Assembly: GCF_017301335.1 (NCBI RefSeq) | Contig: NZ_CP071247.1 | Span: 1,054,001 to 1,118,000, forward strand | Source of the DNA: Marinobacter salinisoli | GTDB lineage: Bacteria; Pseudomonadota; Gammaproteobacteria; Pseudomonadales; Oleiphilaceae | Direction: 5' to 3' | DNA length: 64,000 nt | In this document: piece after piece, positions 18,140 through 26,647 of the stretch | How the letters are laid out: every line of letters starts with the position of its first letter | Position numbering within the stretch: position 1 is the first letter of the stretch | The notes under the pieces: generated by a model | Seen by the model: only the letters and a program-made list of their open reading frames with translations | Database searches by the model: none | What the model was told of the DNA's origin: nothing | Translations under genes and position numbers: made by a program

Positions 18140-18523
18140 ATGAAAACCATTGTTTCAGCATTCGTATTCAGCGCCAGCCTGGCCCTGCTTCCCGGTGTCA
18201 CCATGGCCGACAGCCACGGCATGGACGGCCACCAGGGTATGCACGGCGATCAGGCTGACGGCCACATGATGAATGGCCAGCATCAGCAGATGATGCGCAA
18301 GGTGGATGGCATGGGCACCGTCAATAAGGTGATGGGTGACCATCACATGATCAATGTCACCCACGAACCCATCGAGGCCATGGGCTGGCCGACCATGCGG
18401 ATGAATTTCAAGACCGACCAGTCGGTGGATCTGGGTTCCCTGAAAGAAGGTGACCAGGTGCGTTTCGTCATGGAAGTGGACGAAAACAACAACTACCGGA
18501 TCATCGAGATCGAAAAGCAGTAA
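18140..18523 (+). CDS. cusF: Periplasmic copper chaperone CusF-like protein
   Basis: 127 residues with a signal peptide (MKTIVSAFVFSASLALLPGVTMA), a Met/His-rich linker (about 25-52, e.g. HGMDGHQGMHGDQADGHMM) and a C-terminal CusF fold. The Cu(I)/Ag(I) ligands His75, Trp83, Met86 and Met88 appear in THEPIEAMGWPTMRMNF with the same spacing as E. coli CusF. It should carry periplasmic copper to CusB/CusA. AAGGAG precedes the ATG at 18140. It lies 47 bases after cusB and 49 before cusA, with a GC hairpin in the second gap. Confidence 0.9.
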   Translation: MKTIVSAFVFSASLALLPGVTMADSHGMDGHQGMHGDQADGHMMNGQHQQMMRKVDGMGTVNKVMGDHHMINVTHEPIEAMGWPTMRMNFKTDQSVDLGSLKEGDQVRFVMEVDENNNYRIIEIEKQ

Positions 18524-18528
18524 TCACT

Positions 18529-18546
18529 GCGGGGCTTCGGCCCCGC
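18529..18546 (+). repeat. UUCG-tetraloop hairpin between cusF and cusA
   Basis: GCGGGGC-TTCG-GCCCCGC: perfect 7-bp GC stem closed by a C(UUCG)G tetraloop, one of the most stable RNA hairpins, five bases after the cusF stop. No T tract follows. It is more likely a 3'-end stabiliser or attenuator that favours cusF over cusA than a full terminator. Confidence 0.6.
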
Positions 18547-18572
18547 TGTCCCGCTGAGTTTCAGGAGTCGCC

Positions 18573-21500
18573 ATGATCAACGCCGTTTTGCGCTGGTCCA
18601 TTCACAATCGTTTCTTCGTCCTTCTGGCCACGGTGATTCTGGTCGGCTGGGGCTTGTTTGCGCTGCGTAACACCCCGGTGGATGCCATCCCGGATCTGTC
18701 GGATGTGCAGGTGATCGTCAAAACCACCTATCCCGGGCAGGCCCCGCAGGTGGTGGAGGATCAGGTTACCTATCCGCTGACCACCGCCATGCTGTCCGTA
18801 CCGGGTGCGACCACGGTGCGCGGATTCTCATTCTTCGGCGATTCCTTCGTTTACGTGATTTTTGAGGACGGCACCGACCTGTACTGGGCCCGATCCCGGG
18901 TGCTGGAATACCTCAATCAGGTGGCGGGGGACCTGCCCGATGCCGCCAAACCTCAGCTCGGCCCGGACGCTACCGGGGTGGGCTGGGTGTACTCCTACGC
19001 CCTGGTGGACCGCACCGGGCAGCACGACTTGTCTCAGCTGCGCTCGATCCAGGACTGGTTCCTGAAATACGAATTGCAGACTCTGCCCGGCGTGTCCGAG
19101 GTCGCCACCGTGGGCGGCATGGTGCGCCAGTACCAGGTGGTGGTTGATCCCAACCGCCTGCGCGCCCACGGTATTCCGTTGCAGCAGGTCCATGCGGCCA
19201 TCAGCGCGGGGAACCAGGAATCGGGTGCCTCGGTGGTGGAAATGGCCGAGGGTGAATACATGGTGCGGGTCACCGGCTACATTCAGGGCCTGGAGGACTT
19301 GCGACAGATACCCATTACCCTGAGCGATGCAGGCACGCCGCTGCTGCTGCGTGATCTGGCGGACGTGCGGCTCGGCCCGCAAATGCGCCGGGGGGTTGCC
19401 GAACTCAATGGCGAGGGCGAAGTGGTGGGCGGCATCATCGTCATGCGCTCCGGTGCCAATGCCCTGGAAACCATCGATGCCACCAAGCAGCGTCTGGCAG
19501 AACTGAAGAGCAGCCTGCCCGACGGGGTGGAGGTCATCCCCACCTATGACCGTTCCACGCTGATCCAGAGTGCGGTGGACAATCTTTACACCAAGCTGGT
19601 GCAGGAGTTCCTAGTGGTGACGCTGATCTGCGCTGCCTTCCTGTTCCACCTGCGTTCGGCACTGGTGGTGATTATCAGCCTGCCCATCGGCATCCTCGCT
19701 GCTTTTGTGGTGATGTACTACCAGGGCATCAACGCCAACATCATGTCGCTCGGCGGCATCGCCATTGCGATCGGTGCCATGGTGGATGGCGCCATCGTGA
19801 TGATCGAGAACGTTCACAAGCACATCGAGCGAACACCCCTGACCCCCGAAAACCGATGGGCGGTGATTGGCCGGGCGGCCGGCGAGGTCGCGGCGCCGCT
19901 GTTTTTCTCCCTGCTGATCATCACCATGAGTTTCCTGCCGGTGTTCACCCTGGAAGCGCAGGAAGGCAAGCTGTTCGCCCCGCTGGCCTTTACCAAGACC
20001 TACGCCATGGCCGCTGCCGCAGGGCTGGCCATCACCCTGGTACCGGTGCTGATGGGCTATTTCATCCGGGGGCGGGTCCTGCCGGAGCACCGCAACCCCC
20101 TCAACCGGTTACTGATTGCTGCCTATACACCGTTGCTACAGGCCGTGCTGAAACAGCCCTACCTGGCGCTCGTGCTCGGGCTGGCGGTACTGGCGGTTGG
20201 CTTCTGGCCGATGGACAAGCTCGGTAGTGAATTCATGCCGCCATTGGACGAGGGCGATCTGATGTACATGCCCACCACCTACGCCGGTGTGTCGGTGGGC
20301 AAGGCCCGCCAGATTCTGCAGCAGACCGACCGGCTGATCGCCACGGTACCGGAGGTGGAGCGGGTGTTCGGTAAGGTCGGGCGGGCGGAAACCGCCACCG
20401 ACCCGGCACCGCTGACCATGCTCGAAACCTTCATTACCCTCAAACCCCGGGATCAGTGGCGCGAGGGCGTTGATCTGGAAGCCCTCAAGGCGGAACTCAA
20501 TCAGTTGGTGGACTTCCCGGGAGTGACCAACGCCTGGGTGATGCCGATCAAGACCCGCATCGACATGCTGTCCACCGGCATCAAGACCCCGGTGGGCATC
20601 AAGGTGGCCGGGCCGGAACTGGATCAGATCCAGGCCATAGGTCAGCAGCTTGAAACCATCCTGCCGGTGGTCGACGGCACCGCCTCGGTGTATTCCGAGC
20701 GGGTGGCGGGTGGCCGCTATATCAAGGTGGATATCGACCGGGAGAAAGCCGCCCGGTTTGGTTTAAACATCGAGGATGTTCAGACGGTCGTGCGCACGGC
20801 CATTGGTGGCATGCAAGTCACAGAAACCGTGGAAGGGCTGGAGCGCTACCCGGTGAATCTGCGTTATCCCCAGCGTTATCGGGATTCGGTGGAACAGATG
20901 CGTCTGCTGCCCATCGTAACTCCCCGGGGGGATCGCATCGCCCTGGCGGATGTGGCGAAGGTCGAGGTAGAGGACGGTGCCCCGGTGATCAAATCGGAAA
21001 ATGCCCGTCTTAACGGCTGGACCCTGGTGGATATCGAAGGTCGGGACCTGGGCTCCTGGGTGGCGGAGGCCCGGGAGGTCGTGGAGCGGGAGCTGGAACT
21101 GCCACCGGGATACTCCATCGCCTGGTCGGGCCAGTACGAGTATATGGTGCGGGCCAAGGAACGCCTGTCGCTGGTGATCCCGCTCACGTTGGCCATCATC
21201 GTGGTGCTGCTGTACCTGAACTTCCGCAATTTCATCGAAGTACTGATCATCCTGGGCACGCTACCCTTCTCGATGATTGGCGGCATCTGGCTGATGTACC
21301 TGCTGGGCTACAACCTGTCGGTCGCCGTGGGTGTGGGTTTCATCGCGCTTGCCGGGGTGGCGGTGGAAATAGGCGTGTTGATGCTGGTGTACCTGAACCA
21401 GGCCTGGCACCGGGTGCAGGAGTCGGTGGATCACCAGCTCGGGCAAATCGAGTTTGAGCAGCTGCGGGAAGCGGTGGTGCACGGTGCGGCCCAGCGGGTG

Positions 21501-21716
21501 CGACCAGTGATGATGACCGTTGCGTCGATTGTGGTTGGCCTGGTGCCGATCATGGTTGGGACGGGCACCGGGTCCGAGGTGATGCAGCGGGTTGCCGGGC
21601 CCATGATCGGCGGGATGATCAGCACGCTGATACTGGCGTTGTTGCTAATCCCGGCCATCTTCTACCTTTGGAAAAGGCGAATCGTAAAAAACCATTCAAT
21701 AAAACGGGAGATCTGA
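18573..21716 (+). CDS. cusA: Copper/silver RND efflux pump CusA
   Basis: 1047-residue inner-membrane pump of the heavy-metal-efflux (HME) RND family, with two six-helix halves and two large periplasmic loops. HME features are clear: NTPVDAIPDLSDVQVIVKT near the N-terminus, the proton-relay helix IAIGAMVDGAIVMIENVHKH, and the Cu/Ag-specific MPIKTRIDMLSTGIKTPVG in the second loop, which carries one of the methionines of the CusA metal path. With CusB it should export Cu(I)/Ag(I) from the periplasm. No outer-membrane partner is encoded here. The next ATG lies one base after its stop. Confidence 0.95.
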   Translation: MINAVLRWSIHNRFFVLLATVILVGWGLFALRNTPVDAIPDLSDVQVIVKTTYPGQAPQVVEDQVTYPLTTAMLSVPGATTVRGFSFFGDSFVYVIFEDGTDLYWARSRVLEYLNQVAGDLPDAAKPQLGPDATGVGWVYSYALVDRTGQHDLSQLRSIQDWFLKYELQTLPGVSEVATVGGMVRQYQVVVDPNRLRAHGIPLQQVHAAISAGNQESGASVVEMAEGEYMVRVTGYIQGLEDLRQIPITLSDAGTPLLLRDLADVRLGPQMRRGVAELNGEGEVVGGIIVMRSGANALETIDATKQRLAELKSSLPDGVEVIPTYDRSTLIQSAVDNLYTKLVQEFLVVTLICAAFLFHLRSALVVIISLPIGILAAFVVMYYQGINANIMSLGGIAIAIGAMVDGAIVMIENVHKHIERTPLTPENRWAVIGRAAGEVAAPLFFSLLIITMSFLPVFTLEAQEGKLFAPLAFTKTYAMAAAAGLAITLVPVLMGYFIRGRVLPEHRNPLNRLLIAAYTPLLQAVLKQPYLALVLGLAVLAVGFWPMDKLGSEFMPPLDEGDLMYMPTTYAGVSVGKARQILQQTDRLIATVPEVERVFGKVGRAETATDPAPLTMLETFITLKPRDQWREGVDLEALKAELNQLVDFPGVTNAWVMPIKTRIDMLSTGIKTPVGIKVAGPELDQIQAIGQQLETILPVVDGTASVYSERVAGGRYIKVDIDREKAARFGLNIEDVQTVVRTAIGGMQVTETVEGLERYPVNLRYPQRYRDSVEQMRLLPIVTPRGDRIALADVAKVEVEDGAPVIKSENARLNGWTLVDIEGRDLGSWVAEAREVVERELELPPGYSIAWSGQYEYMVRAKERLSLVIPLTLAIIVVLLYLNFRNFIEVLIILGTLPFSMIGGIWLMYLLGYNLSVAVGVGFIALAGVAVEIGVLMLVYLNQAWHRVQESVDHQLGQIEFEQLREAVVHGAAQRVRPVMMTVASIVVGLVPIMVGTGTGSEVMQRVAGPMIGGMISTLILALLLIPAIFYLWKRRIVKNHSIKREI

Positions 21717-21717
21717 C

Positions 21718-22302
21718 ATGTTACGAAGCGCGATTGCAGCTGTTTTACTGAGCGTCGCACCCGCTGTCGGCCTGGCCGCGCCGGGCCACGATGACAGCAA
21801 CCAGAGCCATCATGGTGACCACGGCAACCACGGCAACCACGGCAACCACGGCGATCACAGTGGTCATGGTGGTCATGGTGGTCATGGCGGCGGGCACCAT
21901 GGTATGGGCCCGGTTGGTCGCCCGGGAAGCGCCGATGCGGTGGATCGGGTGATCGAAGTATCGGCCGGCGATGACATGGCCTTCGATCCCGGCGCTCTGA
22001 ATATCCGGGGCGGACAGACCGTCAAGTTTGTGGTGACCAATACCGGCCAGATCCCGCACGAGTTTGTGATTGGCACCGCCAGCGAGCACGAGGAGCACCG
22101 CGAGCAAATGCGCCAGATGATGGCCAATGGCGGTGGCCACCATGACCACCAGGGCCCCAATATGGTGATGCTGGAACCCGGTGAAACCAAAACCCTGATC
22201 TGGCGCTTTGCCGACGCGCCGGTCGACGGACAGCTCCAGCTGGCCTGCAATATTCCCGGCCATTACGAGGCTGGCATGCACAGCCCTGTTCACATCAAGT
22301 AA
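21718..22302 (+). CDS. His-rich plastocyanin/azurin-like cupredoxin
   Basis: 194-residue secreted protein: signal peptide (about 1-20), a His/Gly/Asn-rich tail (about 24-62) encoded by tandem 9-bp units, then a cupredoxin fold from about residue 78. The expected type-1 copper ligands are His114 (IPHEF), Cys177 (QLACNIP), His182 and Met187. A second His/Met-rich loop (HEEHREQMRQMM and GGGHHDH) sits between the first ligand and the C-terminal cluster. It starts one base after the cusA stop and therefore belongs to the copper operon. A periplasmic copper buffer or oxidant role is inferred. Confidence 0.88.
   Translation: MLRSAIAAVLLSVAPAVGLAAPGHDDSNQSHHGDHGNHGNHGNHGDHSGHGGHGGHGGGHHGMGPVGRPGSADAVDRVIEVSAGDDMAFDPGALNIRGGQTVKFVVTNTGQIPHEFVIGTASEHEEHREQMRQMMANGGGHHDHQGPNMVMLEPGETKTLIWRFADAPVDGQLQLACNIPGHYEAGMHSPVHIK
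21814..21885 (+). repeat. Tandem 9-bp coding repeat (His-rich tract)
   Basis: Eight consecutive 9-base units: GGTGACCAC, GGCAACCAC three times, GGCGATCAC, AGTGGTCAT, GGTGGTCAT twice. They encode G-D/N-H and G-G-H triplets of the cupredoxin N-terminal tract. Identical neighbouring units suggest growth by replication slippage, in frame so length changes keep the protein intact. Confidence 0.85.
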
Positions 22303-22308
22303 GACATG

Positions 22309-22334
22309 GGGGAGTGAGTGGCAACTCACTCCCC
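22309..22334 (+). terminator. Perfect stem-loop after the copper operon
   Basis: GGGGAGTGAGT-GGCA-ACTCACTCCCC: perfect 11-bp stem with a 4-base loop, 6 bases after the cupredoxin stop. There is no T tract downstream, so termination would be imperfect or the structure may protect the 3' end. Confidence 0.55.
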
Positions 22335-22454
22335 TGCAACTCTGGCATACCGTCAAGAAGACTGGCAGAATCCCGTCCCGCTAACTAGGTTAGGTCCTAG
22401 GCTTCAAAGAATTCCCTATTCACCCTTCAGCCTTTATCAAGACAGGAAAGAATC

Positions 22455-23852
22455 ATGTCCCAGTCCAACCCGGTACCGGGTAATGGTGACGACGCCTCCC
22501 GCGGGTTTTGGTCGTCCCGGTTGGCGTTTATTCTGGCGGCCACGGGCTCGGCGGTCGGCCTCGGTAATATCTGGAAGTTCCCGTATGTGACCGGTGAGAA
22601 CGGCGGCGGCGCCTTCGTAATCGTGTACCTCATCTGTATCGCCGTGATCGGTGTGCCCATTATGATGGCCGAGGTGTTCCTGGGGCGGAACGGGCGTCAT
22701 AACCCCATTACCAGTATGCGCCTGGTGGCCGAGCGCAACCTGAAATCCCCGGCGTGGCGGGTTTCCGCCGTGGTCGGCATGCTGGCGGCGTTTATTATTC
22801 TGTCGTTCTATTCGGTGATTGGCGGTTGGTCCGCGTCCTACGTGGAGCACGCCCTGGTGGGCGATTTCGCCGGCGGCACCGCGGATTCCATCAACGCCAT
22901 TTTTTCGGATTTGCTGGCCAGCCCGATCCAGCTGCTGATCTGGCACACGGTATTCATGGCGCTGGTGGTGCTCGTGGTATCCCGGGGCCTGAAAGGCGGT
23001 CTGGAACGGGTGGCCACCATCCTGATGCCCACCTTGCTGGTGCTTCTGCTGGTGGCGGTGGGCTACGCTATGACCACGGGTCACTTTGGCGAAGCGGTCA
23101 GCTTCCTGTTCAAGCCTGACTTCAGTGCGCTGACGTTCAACGCGGTACTGATTGCCCTGGGTCACGCGTTCTTCACCCTGAGCCTGGGTATGGCGGTCAT
23201 GATGGCGTACGGCTCCTACCTGCGCCGCGATATCTCCATCGGGCGCACCGCCATCAGCGTTGCCTTCATGGATACCGCCGTAGCATTGCTGGCTGGCCTG
23301 GCGATCTTCCCGGTGGTGTTCTCCTTCGGCCTGGAAGCCAGTGCCGGCCCGGGCCTGATTTTCCAGACCCTGCCACTGGCGTTCGGTAACATCCCCATGG
23401 GTTGGTTGTTCGGCACCCTGTTCTTCATCCTGCTGCTGTTTGCCGCCTGGACCTCGGCGATCTCCCTGCTGGAGCCGGTGGTGGAATGGGTGGAGGAAAA
23501 GACCAGCCTGGCCCGTGCCGGCAGCACGATTGTGGTGGGTGTACTGTGCTGGGCGCTGGGTATTGCGTCTATCCTGTCGCTCAATGTCTGGTCTGACGTC
23601 ACGCCCCTGGGCATGTTCGAGCGCTTCGAAGGCAAGACCATTTTCGACCTGCTGGACTTCTTCACCGCCAACGTCATGCTGCCGCTGTCCGGCCTGCTGA
23701 CTGCCCTGTTCGTGGGCTGGGCCGTGGCCAAGGAGTCCCTCAAGCTGGATCTGGCCCTCGACGGCACCGCGTTCACTCTGTGGTACAACGCCATCCGCTA
23801 TGTCACGCCGGTGGCGGTGCTGGTTGTATTTGCCTACAACCTGCTCGCCTGA
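22455..23852 (+). CDS. Sodium-dependent transporter, NSS/SNF family
   Basis: 465-residue LeuT-fold membrane transporter with about 11-12 helices. Signature of helix 1: ATGSAVGLGNIWKFPYVTGE, carrying the unwound sodium/substrate-binding segment; GGGAFVIVYLICI follows. It couples sodium entry to uptake of an amino acid or similar compound; the substrate is not determinable. It is preceded by about 150 bases of non-coding DNA containing the copper-operon stem-loop and ends at a strong intrinsic terminator (23872-23902). Confidence 0.92.
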   Translation: MSQSNPVPGNGDDASRGFWSSRLAFILAATGSAVGLGNIWKFPYVTGENGGGAFVIVYLICIAVIGVPIMMAEVFLGRNGRHNPITSMRLVAERNLKSPAWRVSAVVGMLAAFIILSFYSVIGGWSASYVEHALVGDFAGGTADSINAIFSDLLASPIQLLIWHTVFMALVVLVVSRGLKGGLERVATILMPTLLVLLLVAVGYAMTTGHFGEAVSFLFKPDFSALTFNAVLIALGHAFFTLSLGMAVMMAYGSYLRRDISIGRTAISVAFMDTAVALLAGLAIFPVVFSFGLEASAGPGLIFQTLPLAFGNIPMGWLFGTLFFILLLFAAWTSAISLLEPVVEWVEEKTSLARAGSTIVVGVLCWALGIASILSLNVWSDVTPLGMFERFEGKTIFDLLDFFTANVMLPLSGLLTALFVGWAVAKESLKLDLALDGTAFTLWYNAIRYVTPVAVLVVFAYNLLA

Positions 23853-23871
23853 CACTGATCAGACGCGCATG

Positions 23872-23902
23872 AAAAAGCCCGGCCAACTGGCCGGGCTTTT
23901 TT
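23872..23902. terminator. Intrinsic terminator after the NSS transporter
   Basis: AAAAAGCCCGGCC-AACT-GGCCGGGCTTTTTT: long GC stem with A tract left and T tract right, so it can serve the NSS gene on the plus strand and the converging gene ending at 23920 on the minus strand. Confidence 0.92.
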
Positions 23903-23919
23903 GTTGCCCGCCGACAGCT

Positions 23920-24504
23920 TTAGTTGCCTTCCGCCTGGCTGCGCAGCGCCGGCACATGGGGCCGCACTGCCTCGATGTCTTCCGCCGGTGCTTGTTTGGC
24001 GCTTTCCATGGCGTTAACGGCGTTCTCCATCATGGCCCGCATCTGGGCTTTCTGTTCGGGGGTCAGTTGGGTCGCGGCTTCCAGCTCGGCCAGGGCCTGT
24101 TCCATCTGTTCTTTTTCGGCCGGTTCCTGGCCTTCCATTTCGATGGCCATCCAGGCCTGGTAAATCCGATCGCCAATGCTGCTCCACTCGGTCAGGTCGT
24201 CGAACCCGTACTCCTCAACGTGTTCTTCCAGCCGGTCGTAGGCAGGCTCACCCTCCATGTTTTCCACAGAGGCCGAGAAAATGCGGGAAAAGTCCGGCAT
24301 TTCGGCTTCCTTGTCGATGCCTTTGGTCAGCTCATCCAGCTCGGCCTCGATGGACTTTACGTCGTTCAGCGACTGCATGAAGGACTGAATGGTGTCGTCA
24401 GTCAGCGGCTCGGCCCGAACCAGGGACGAGGCCAGGGTAAAAACCAGTGCCAACGCGAAGGTCGGTCGGCATAAATATGTGCGCAGGAAGTGGCTGCACG
24501 TCAT
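23920..24504 (-). CDS. Hypothetical secreted helical protein
   Basis: 194 residues with a Sec signal peptide (LCRPTFALALVFTLASSLVRA, cleavage near residue 31). The mature protein is strongly acidic and almost entirely helical by composition, with motifs such as IQSFMQSLNDVKSIEAELDE and EKEQMEQALAELEAATQL suggesting coiled-coil segments. No family recognised and no catalytic motif. AAGGAG lies 5 bases before the ATG. It lies ~100 bases downstream of the GhrA-like gene on the same strand. A periplasmic location is inferred. Confidence 0.7.
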   Translation of the reverse strand: MTCSHFLRTYLCRPTFALALVFTLASSLVRAEPLTDDTIQSFMQSLNDVKSIEAELDELTKGIDKEAEMPDFSRIFSASVENMEGEPAYDRLEEHVEEYGFDDLTEWSSIGDRIYQAWMAIEMEGQEPAEKEQMEQALAELEAATQLTPEQKAQMRAMMENAVNAMESAKQAPAEDIEAVRPHVPALRSQAEGN

Positions 24505-24603
24505 GGGAACTCTCCTTGTGAATGATCCCGTTCCAGTTGTTTTTCTTTCGGGACGTTTCTTGAGCGTAATACCAGTCCCCGCGATCCGCCACTTCCTGAG
24601 CCG

Positions 24604-25533
24604 TCAGTACCCGCGTTGGATGTCCACCACGCCACTGACCGGTTTGCCGTCGGCATGGGCGCGGATTTTGTCCGCGATCTGGTCAATGGTGGTCTCGCGC
24701 AGAGTCCGCGCCGAAATATGGGGCGTGACCGTCACCTTCGGGTGAGTCCAGAAAGGGTGGTCTGTTGGCAGTGGTTCCTGGCGGAACACATCCAGCACGG
24801 CGCGGGCCACGTGGCCTTCGTCCAGCGCTTGCAGCAGGTCCTGGTCAACCAGCTGTTCGCCGCGCCCGACATTAATCACCAGGGCGCCCGGCTGGAGCTG
24901 GCTCAGCAGGTCGTAATCCATCAGGTTCCGGGTGTGGTCGGTCAGTGGCAGGGTGTTCACCAGTACCCGGGTGTTGCTGAGAAAGTCGCCCAACCCATCG
25001 GCGCCGTGGTAAGTGATCACGCCGGCGAGCTGATGCGGGCTGCGGGCCCAGCCGCTGACCGGGTAATCGAGGCTGGCCAGGGCGCTGGCGACCCGGCTGC
25101 CGATCTGTCCCAGCCCCATCACACCCACGGGCCAGTCCTCGCGCCGGATGGGACGGTGGATTTTCCAATGGGCCTGGGCTTGCTGGTCACGGTACAGGTC
25201 CATCTGGCGCGAGGATTCCAGCAGGTGATAGAGCACGTATTCGGCCATCTGCACGGACATGCCGGCATCCTCGACGCGCACCACGGTCAAGCCCCTGGCA
25301 ACGGCGGGCAGGGACACCAGTTTGTCCACGCCGGCGCCCAGGCTGAAGATGGCCTTGAGCTGAGGCTCGCGCTCGAACAGCTCAGCGGGCGGGTTCCAGA
25401 CAATGGCGTAGTCGGCATTCGTGGCAGGGCCGTCCGGGTCCCAGACCTGCAGGTCGGCATCCGGCAGGCGCTGCTGCAGTGGCGCGGTCCAGCGCTCGGG
25501 TTTCGGGTCTCCGGCAACAAAAAGTATTTTCAT
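24604..25533 (-). CDS. ghrA: Glyoxylate/hydroxypyruvate reductase A-like dehydrogenase
   Basis: 309-residue D-isomer-specific 2-hydroxyacid dehydrogenase, cytoplasmic. The NAD(P)-binding fingerprint is VMGLGQIGSRVASAL, with WARSPHQ following as a coenzyme-specificity loop. Catalytic region: LVINVGRGEQLVDQDLLQAL with the substrate-binding Arg, RQEPLPTDHPFW with the Glu, and TPHISA with the general-base His. Length and the PFWTHPKVTVTPHISA wording fit GhrA (glyoxylate to glycolate, hydroxypyruvate to glycerate) better than SerA. GGAGG lies 4 bases before the ATG. Confidence 0.85.
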   Translation of the reverse strand: MKILFVAGDPKPERWTAPLQQRLPDADLQVWDPDGPATNADYAIVWNPPAELFEREPQLKAIFSLGAGVDKLVSLPAVARGLTVVRVEDAGMSVQMAEYVLYHLLESSRQMDLYRDQQAQAHWKIHRPIRREDWPVGVMGLGQIGSRVASALASLDYPVSGWARSPHQLAGVITYHGADGLGDFLSNTRVLVNTLPLTDHTRNLMDYDLLSQLQPGALVINVGRGEQLVDQDLLQALDEGHVARAVLDVFRQEPLPTDHPFWTHPKVTVTPHISARTLRETTIDQIADKIRAHADGKPVSGVVDIQRGY

Positions 25534-25700
25534 GGGGCCTCCGTGAACTTCTGGTGTTTCAGCTTAGTCAAAACCGCCGGCGCAGGAACCCGGGCCGTTT
25601 TGCTGCTGAGGTCGCCCGCAAGGGTGCCACATTATAAGGGGCAAGGCAGGCGCAAGCGTGTGAACTGAGCTTTTCCCGCAGGGCGTTGTTTCGGCCCGCC

Positions 25701-25733
25701 GTGACACTTTTGTGAACCTTCCGCGATAACGTG
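25701..25733 (+). promoter_or_regulatory. Three 11-bp direct repeats: putative response-regulator operator upstream of the RR-HK operon
   Basis: Consecutive 11-base units GTGACACTTTT (25701), GTGAACCTTCC (25712) and GCGATAACGTG (25723). OmpR/PhoB-family regulators bind tandem direct repeats of this period. A promoter-like GTGACA-N18-GATAAC overlaps the repeats (25701-25730). Similar repeats lie before msrAB at 28151-28194, suggesting one regulator acts at both places. Inferred from pattern only. Confidence 0.5.
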
Positions 25734-25741
25734 TTGGGGAC

Positions 25742-25906
25742 ATGGCCGGTGAAGAAACCATGTTCCATGACATGGAAAACAATGACAGGAAGAGCACCGG
25801 CATGGACGGCGATACCGGCCATGACAACCGGGATGGCATGAAAAAGGATGACATGGACACCATGCCCATGGAGGATGATCCCATGGACACGGACACCATG
25901 GCGTAA
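25742..25906 (+). CDS. Met/Asp-rich 54-aa mini-protein upstream of the response regulator
   Basis: ATG at 25742, TAA at 25904-25906. About 10 of 54 residues are Met and about a third are Asp or Glu, with a few His; the pattern includes GMDGDTGHDNRDGMKKDDM and MDTMPMEDDPMDTDTM. This resembles small MxKDx-repeat proteins. There is no signal peptide, and an in-frame stop at 25727 rules out a longer N-terminus. No convincing ribosome site is seen (GGGGA close to the ATG), so translation may begin at an internal Met such as 25760 or 25802. Its stop is followed directly by an ATG (25907) in frame with the response regulator. The biased composition could also be mere chance in a leader. Confidence 0.45.
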   Translation: MAGEETMFHDMENNDRKSTGMDGDTGHDNRDGMKKDDMDTMPMEDDPMDTDTMA

Positions 25907-25942
25907 ATGGCTCCACCGAAGCTCACAGATGGTCAGCAGACG

Positions 25943-26644
25943 ATGACTCGAACCGTTCTGATTGTGGAAGATAACCCCGGTATTGGCGAGCTGGTCAGCA
26001 TGCAGGTTACCGACCTGGGCATGCGCGCCATCCTGGTGTCCCGGGGCGACGACGGCTTGAAGCGATTCCGCCAGGGCGGGATTGATCTGGTCATTCTGGA
26101 CCTGATGTTACCGGGCATGGACGGGCTGGCGGTGTGCCGCGAGATCCGTTCCTGCCCGGGTTACGTGCCGGTGCTGATGCTCACCGCCAAAAGTTCCGAG
26201 CTGGACCGGGTCCTTGGCCTGGAAATGGGAGCCGATGATTACCTGACCAAGCCGTTCAACGTGGCTGAGCTGGCCGCCCGCATCAAGGCGCTGTTCCGGC
26301 GCGTGGATGCCATGGCGGCCCAGAGCAATGCACCGGACGAACCCGATGAGCTGGTGGCCGGCCAGCTGCGCATTGATCCCGCCCGCCACCGGGCTTTTAT
26401 TGACGACCGGGAAGTGGAGCTCACTGCCCGGGAGTTCGACCTGCTCTGGCATTTTGCCCGCCACCGTGGCCGGGTGTTCAGCCGCGCCCAGTTGCTGGAT
26501 GCGGTTTGGGGCTACAACCACGAAGGCTATGAACACACGGTCAATACCCACATCAACCGGCTGCGCAACAAGATTGAAACCGACCCCGCCGACCCCCGCT
26601 ACATCCAGACGGTATGGGGCGTCGGTTACCGGTTTATGGACTGA
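25943..26644 (+). CDS. OmpR-family response regulator
   Basis: About 233 residues from the ATG at 25943. The receiver domain (1-120) has the acidic pair in VLIVEDN, the phospho-acceptor Asp53 in LVILDLMLPGMDG, conserved Thr in LMLTAKS and Lys in YLTKPFN. The winged-helix DNA-binding domain (about 130-230) carries LTAREFDLLWHFARHRGRVF and VNTHINRLRNKIE. An in-frame ATG at 25907 would add 12 residues and abut the mini-ORF stop. Followed after 3 bases by its histidine kinase, then msrAB. Control of msrAB and of itself through 11-bp repeats is inferred. Confidence 0.93.
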   Translation: MTRTVLIVEDNPGIGELVSMQVTDLGMRAILVSRGDDGLKRFRQGGIDLVILDLMLPGMDGLAVCREIRSCPGYVPVLMLTAKSSELDRVLGLEMGADDYLTKPFNVAELAARIKALFRRVDAMAAQSNAPDEPDELVAGQLRIDPARHRAFIDDREVELTAREFDLLWHFARHRGRVFSRAQLLDAVWGYNHEGYEHTVNTHINRLRNKIETDPADPRYIQTVWGVGYRFMD

Positions 26645-26647
26645 TTG

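Noticed and set aside
21814..21885. Regular repeats considered as a CRISPR-like array
   Set aside because: Units are 9 bases, with no spacers, and lie in frame inside the cupredoxin gene.
22437..23855. 472-codon open frame antisense to the NSS transporter
   Set aside because: Gln/His/Arg-rich antisense translation without domain; the plus-strand frame has clear LeuT-fold motifs.
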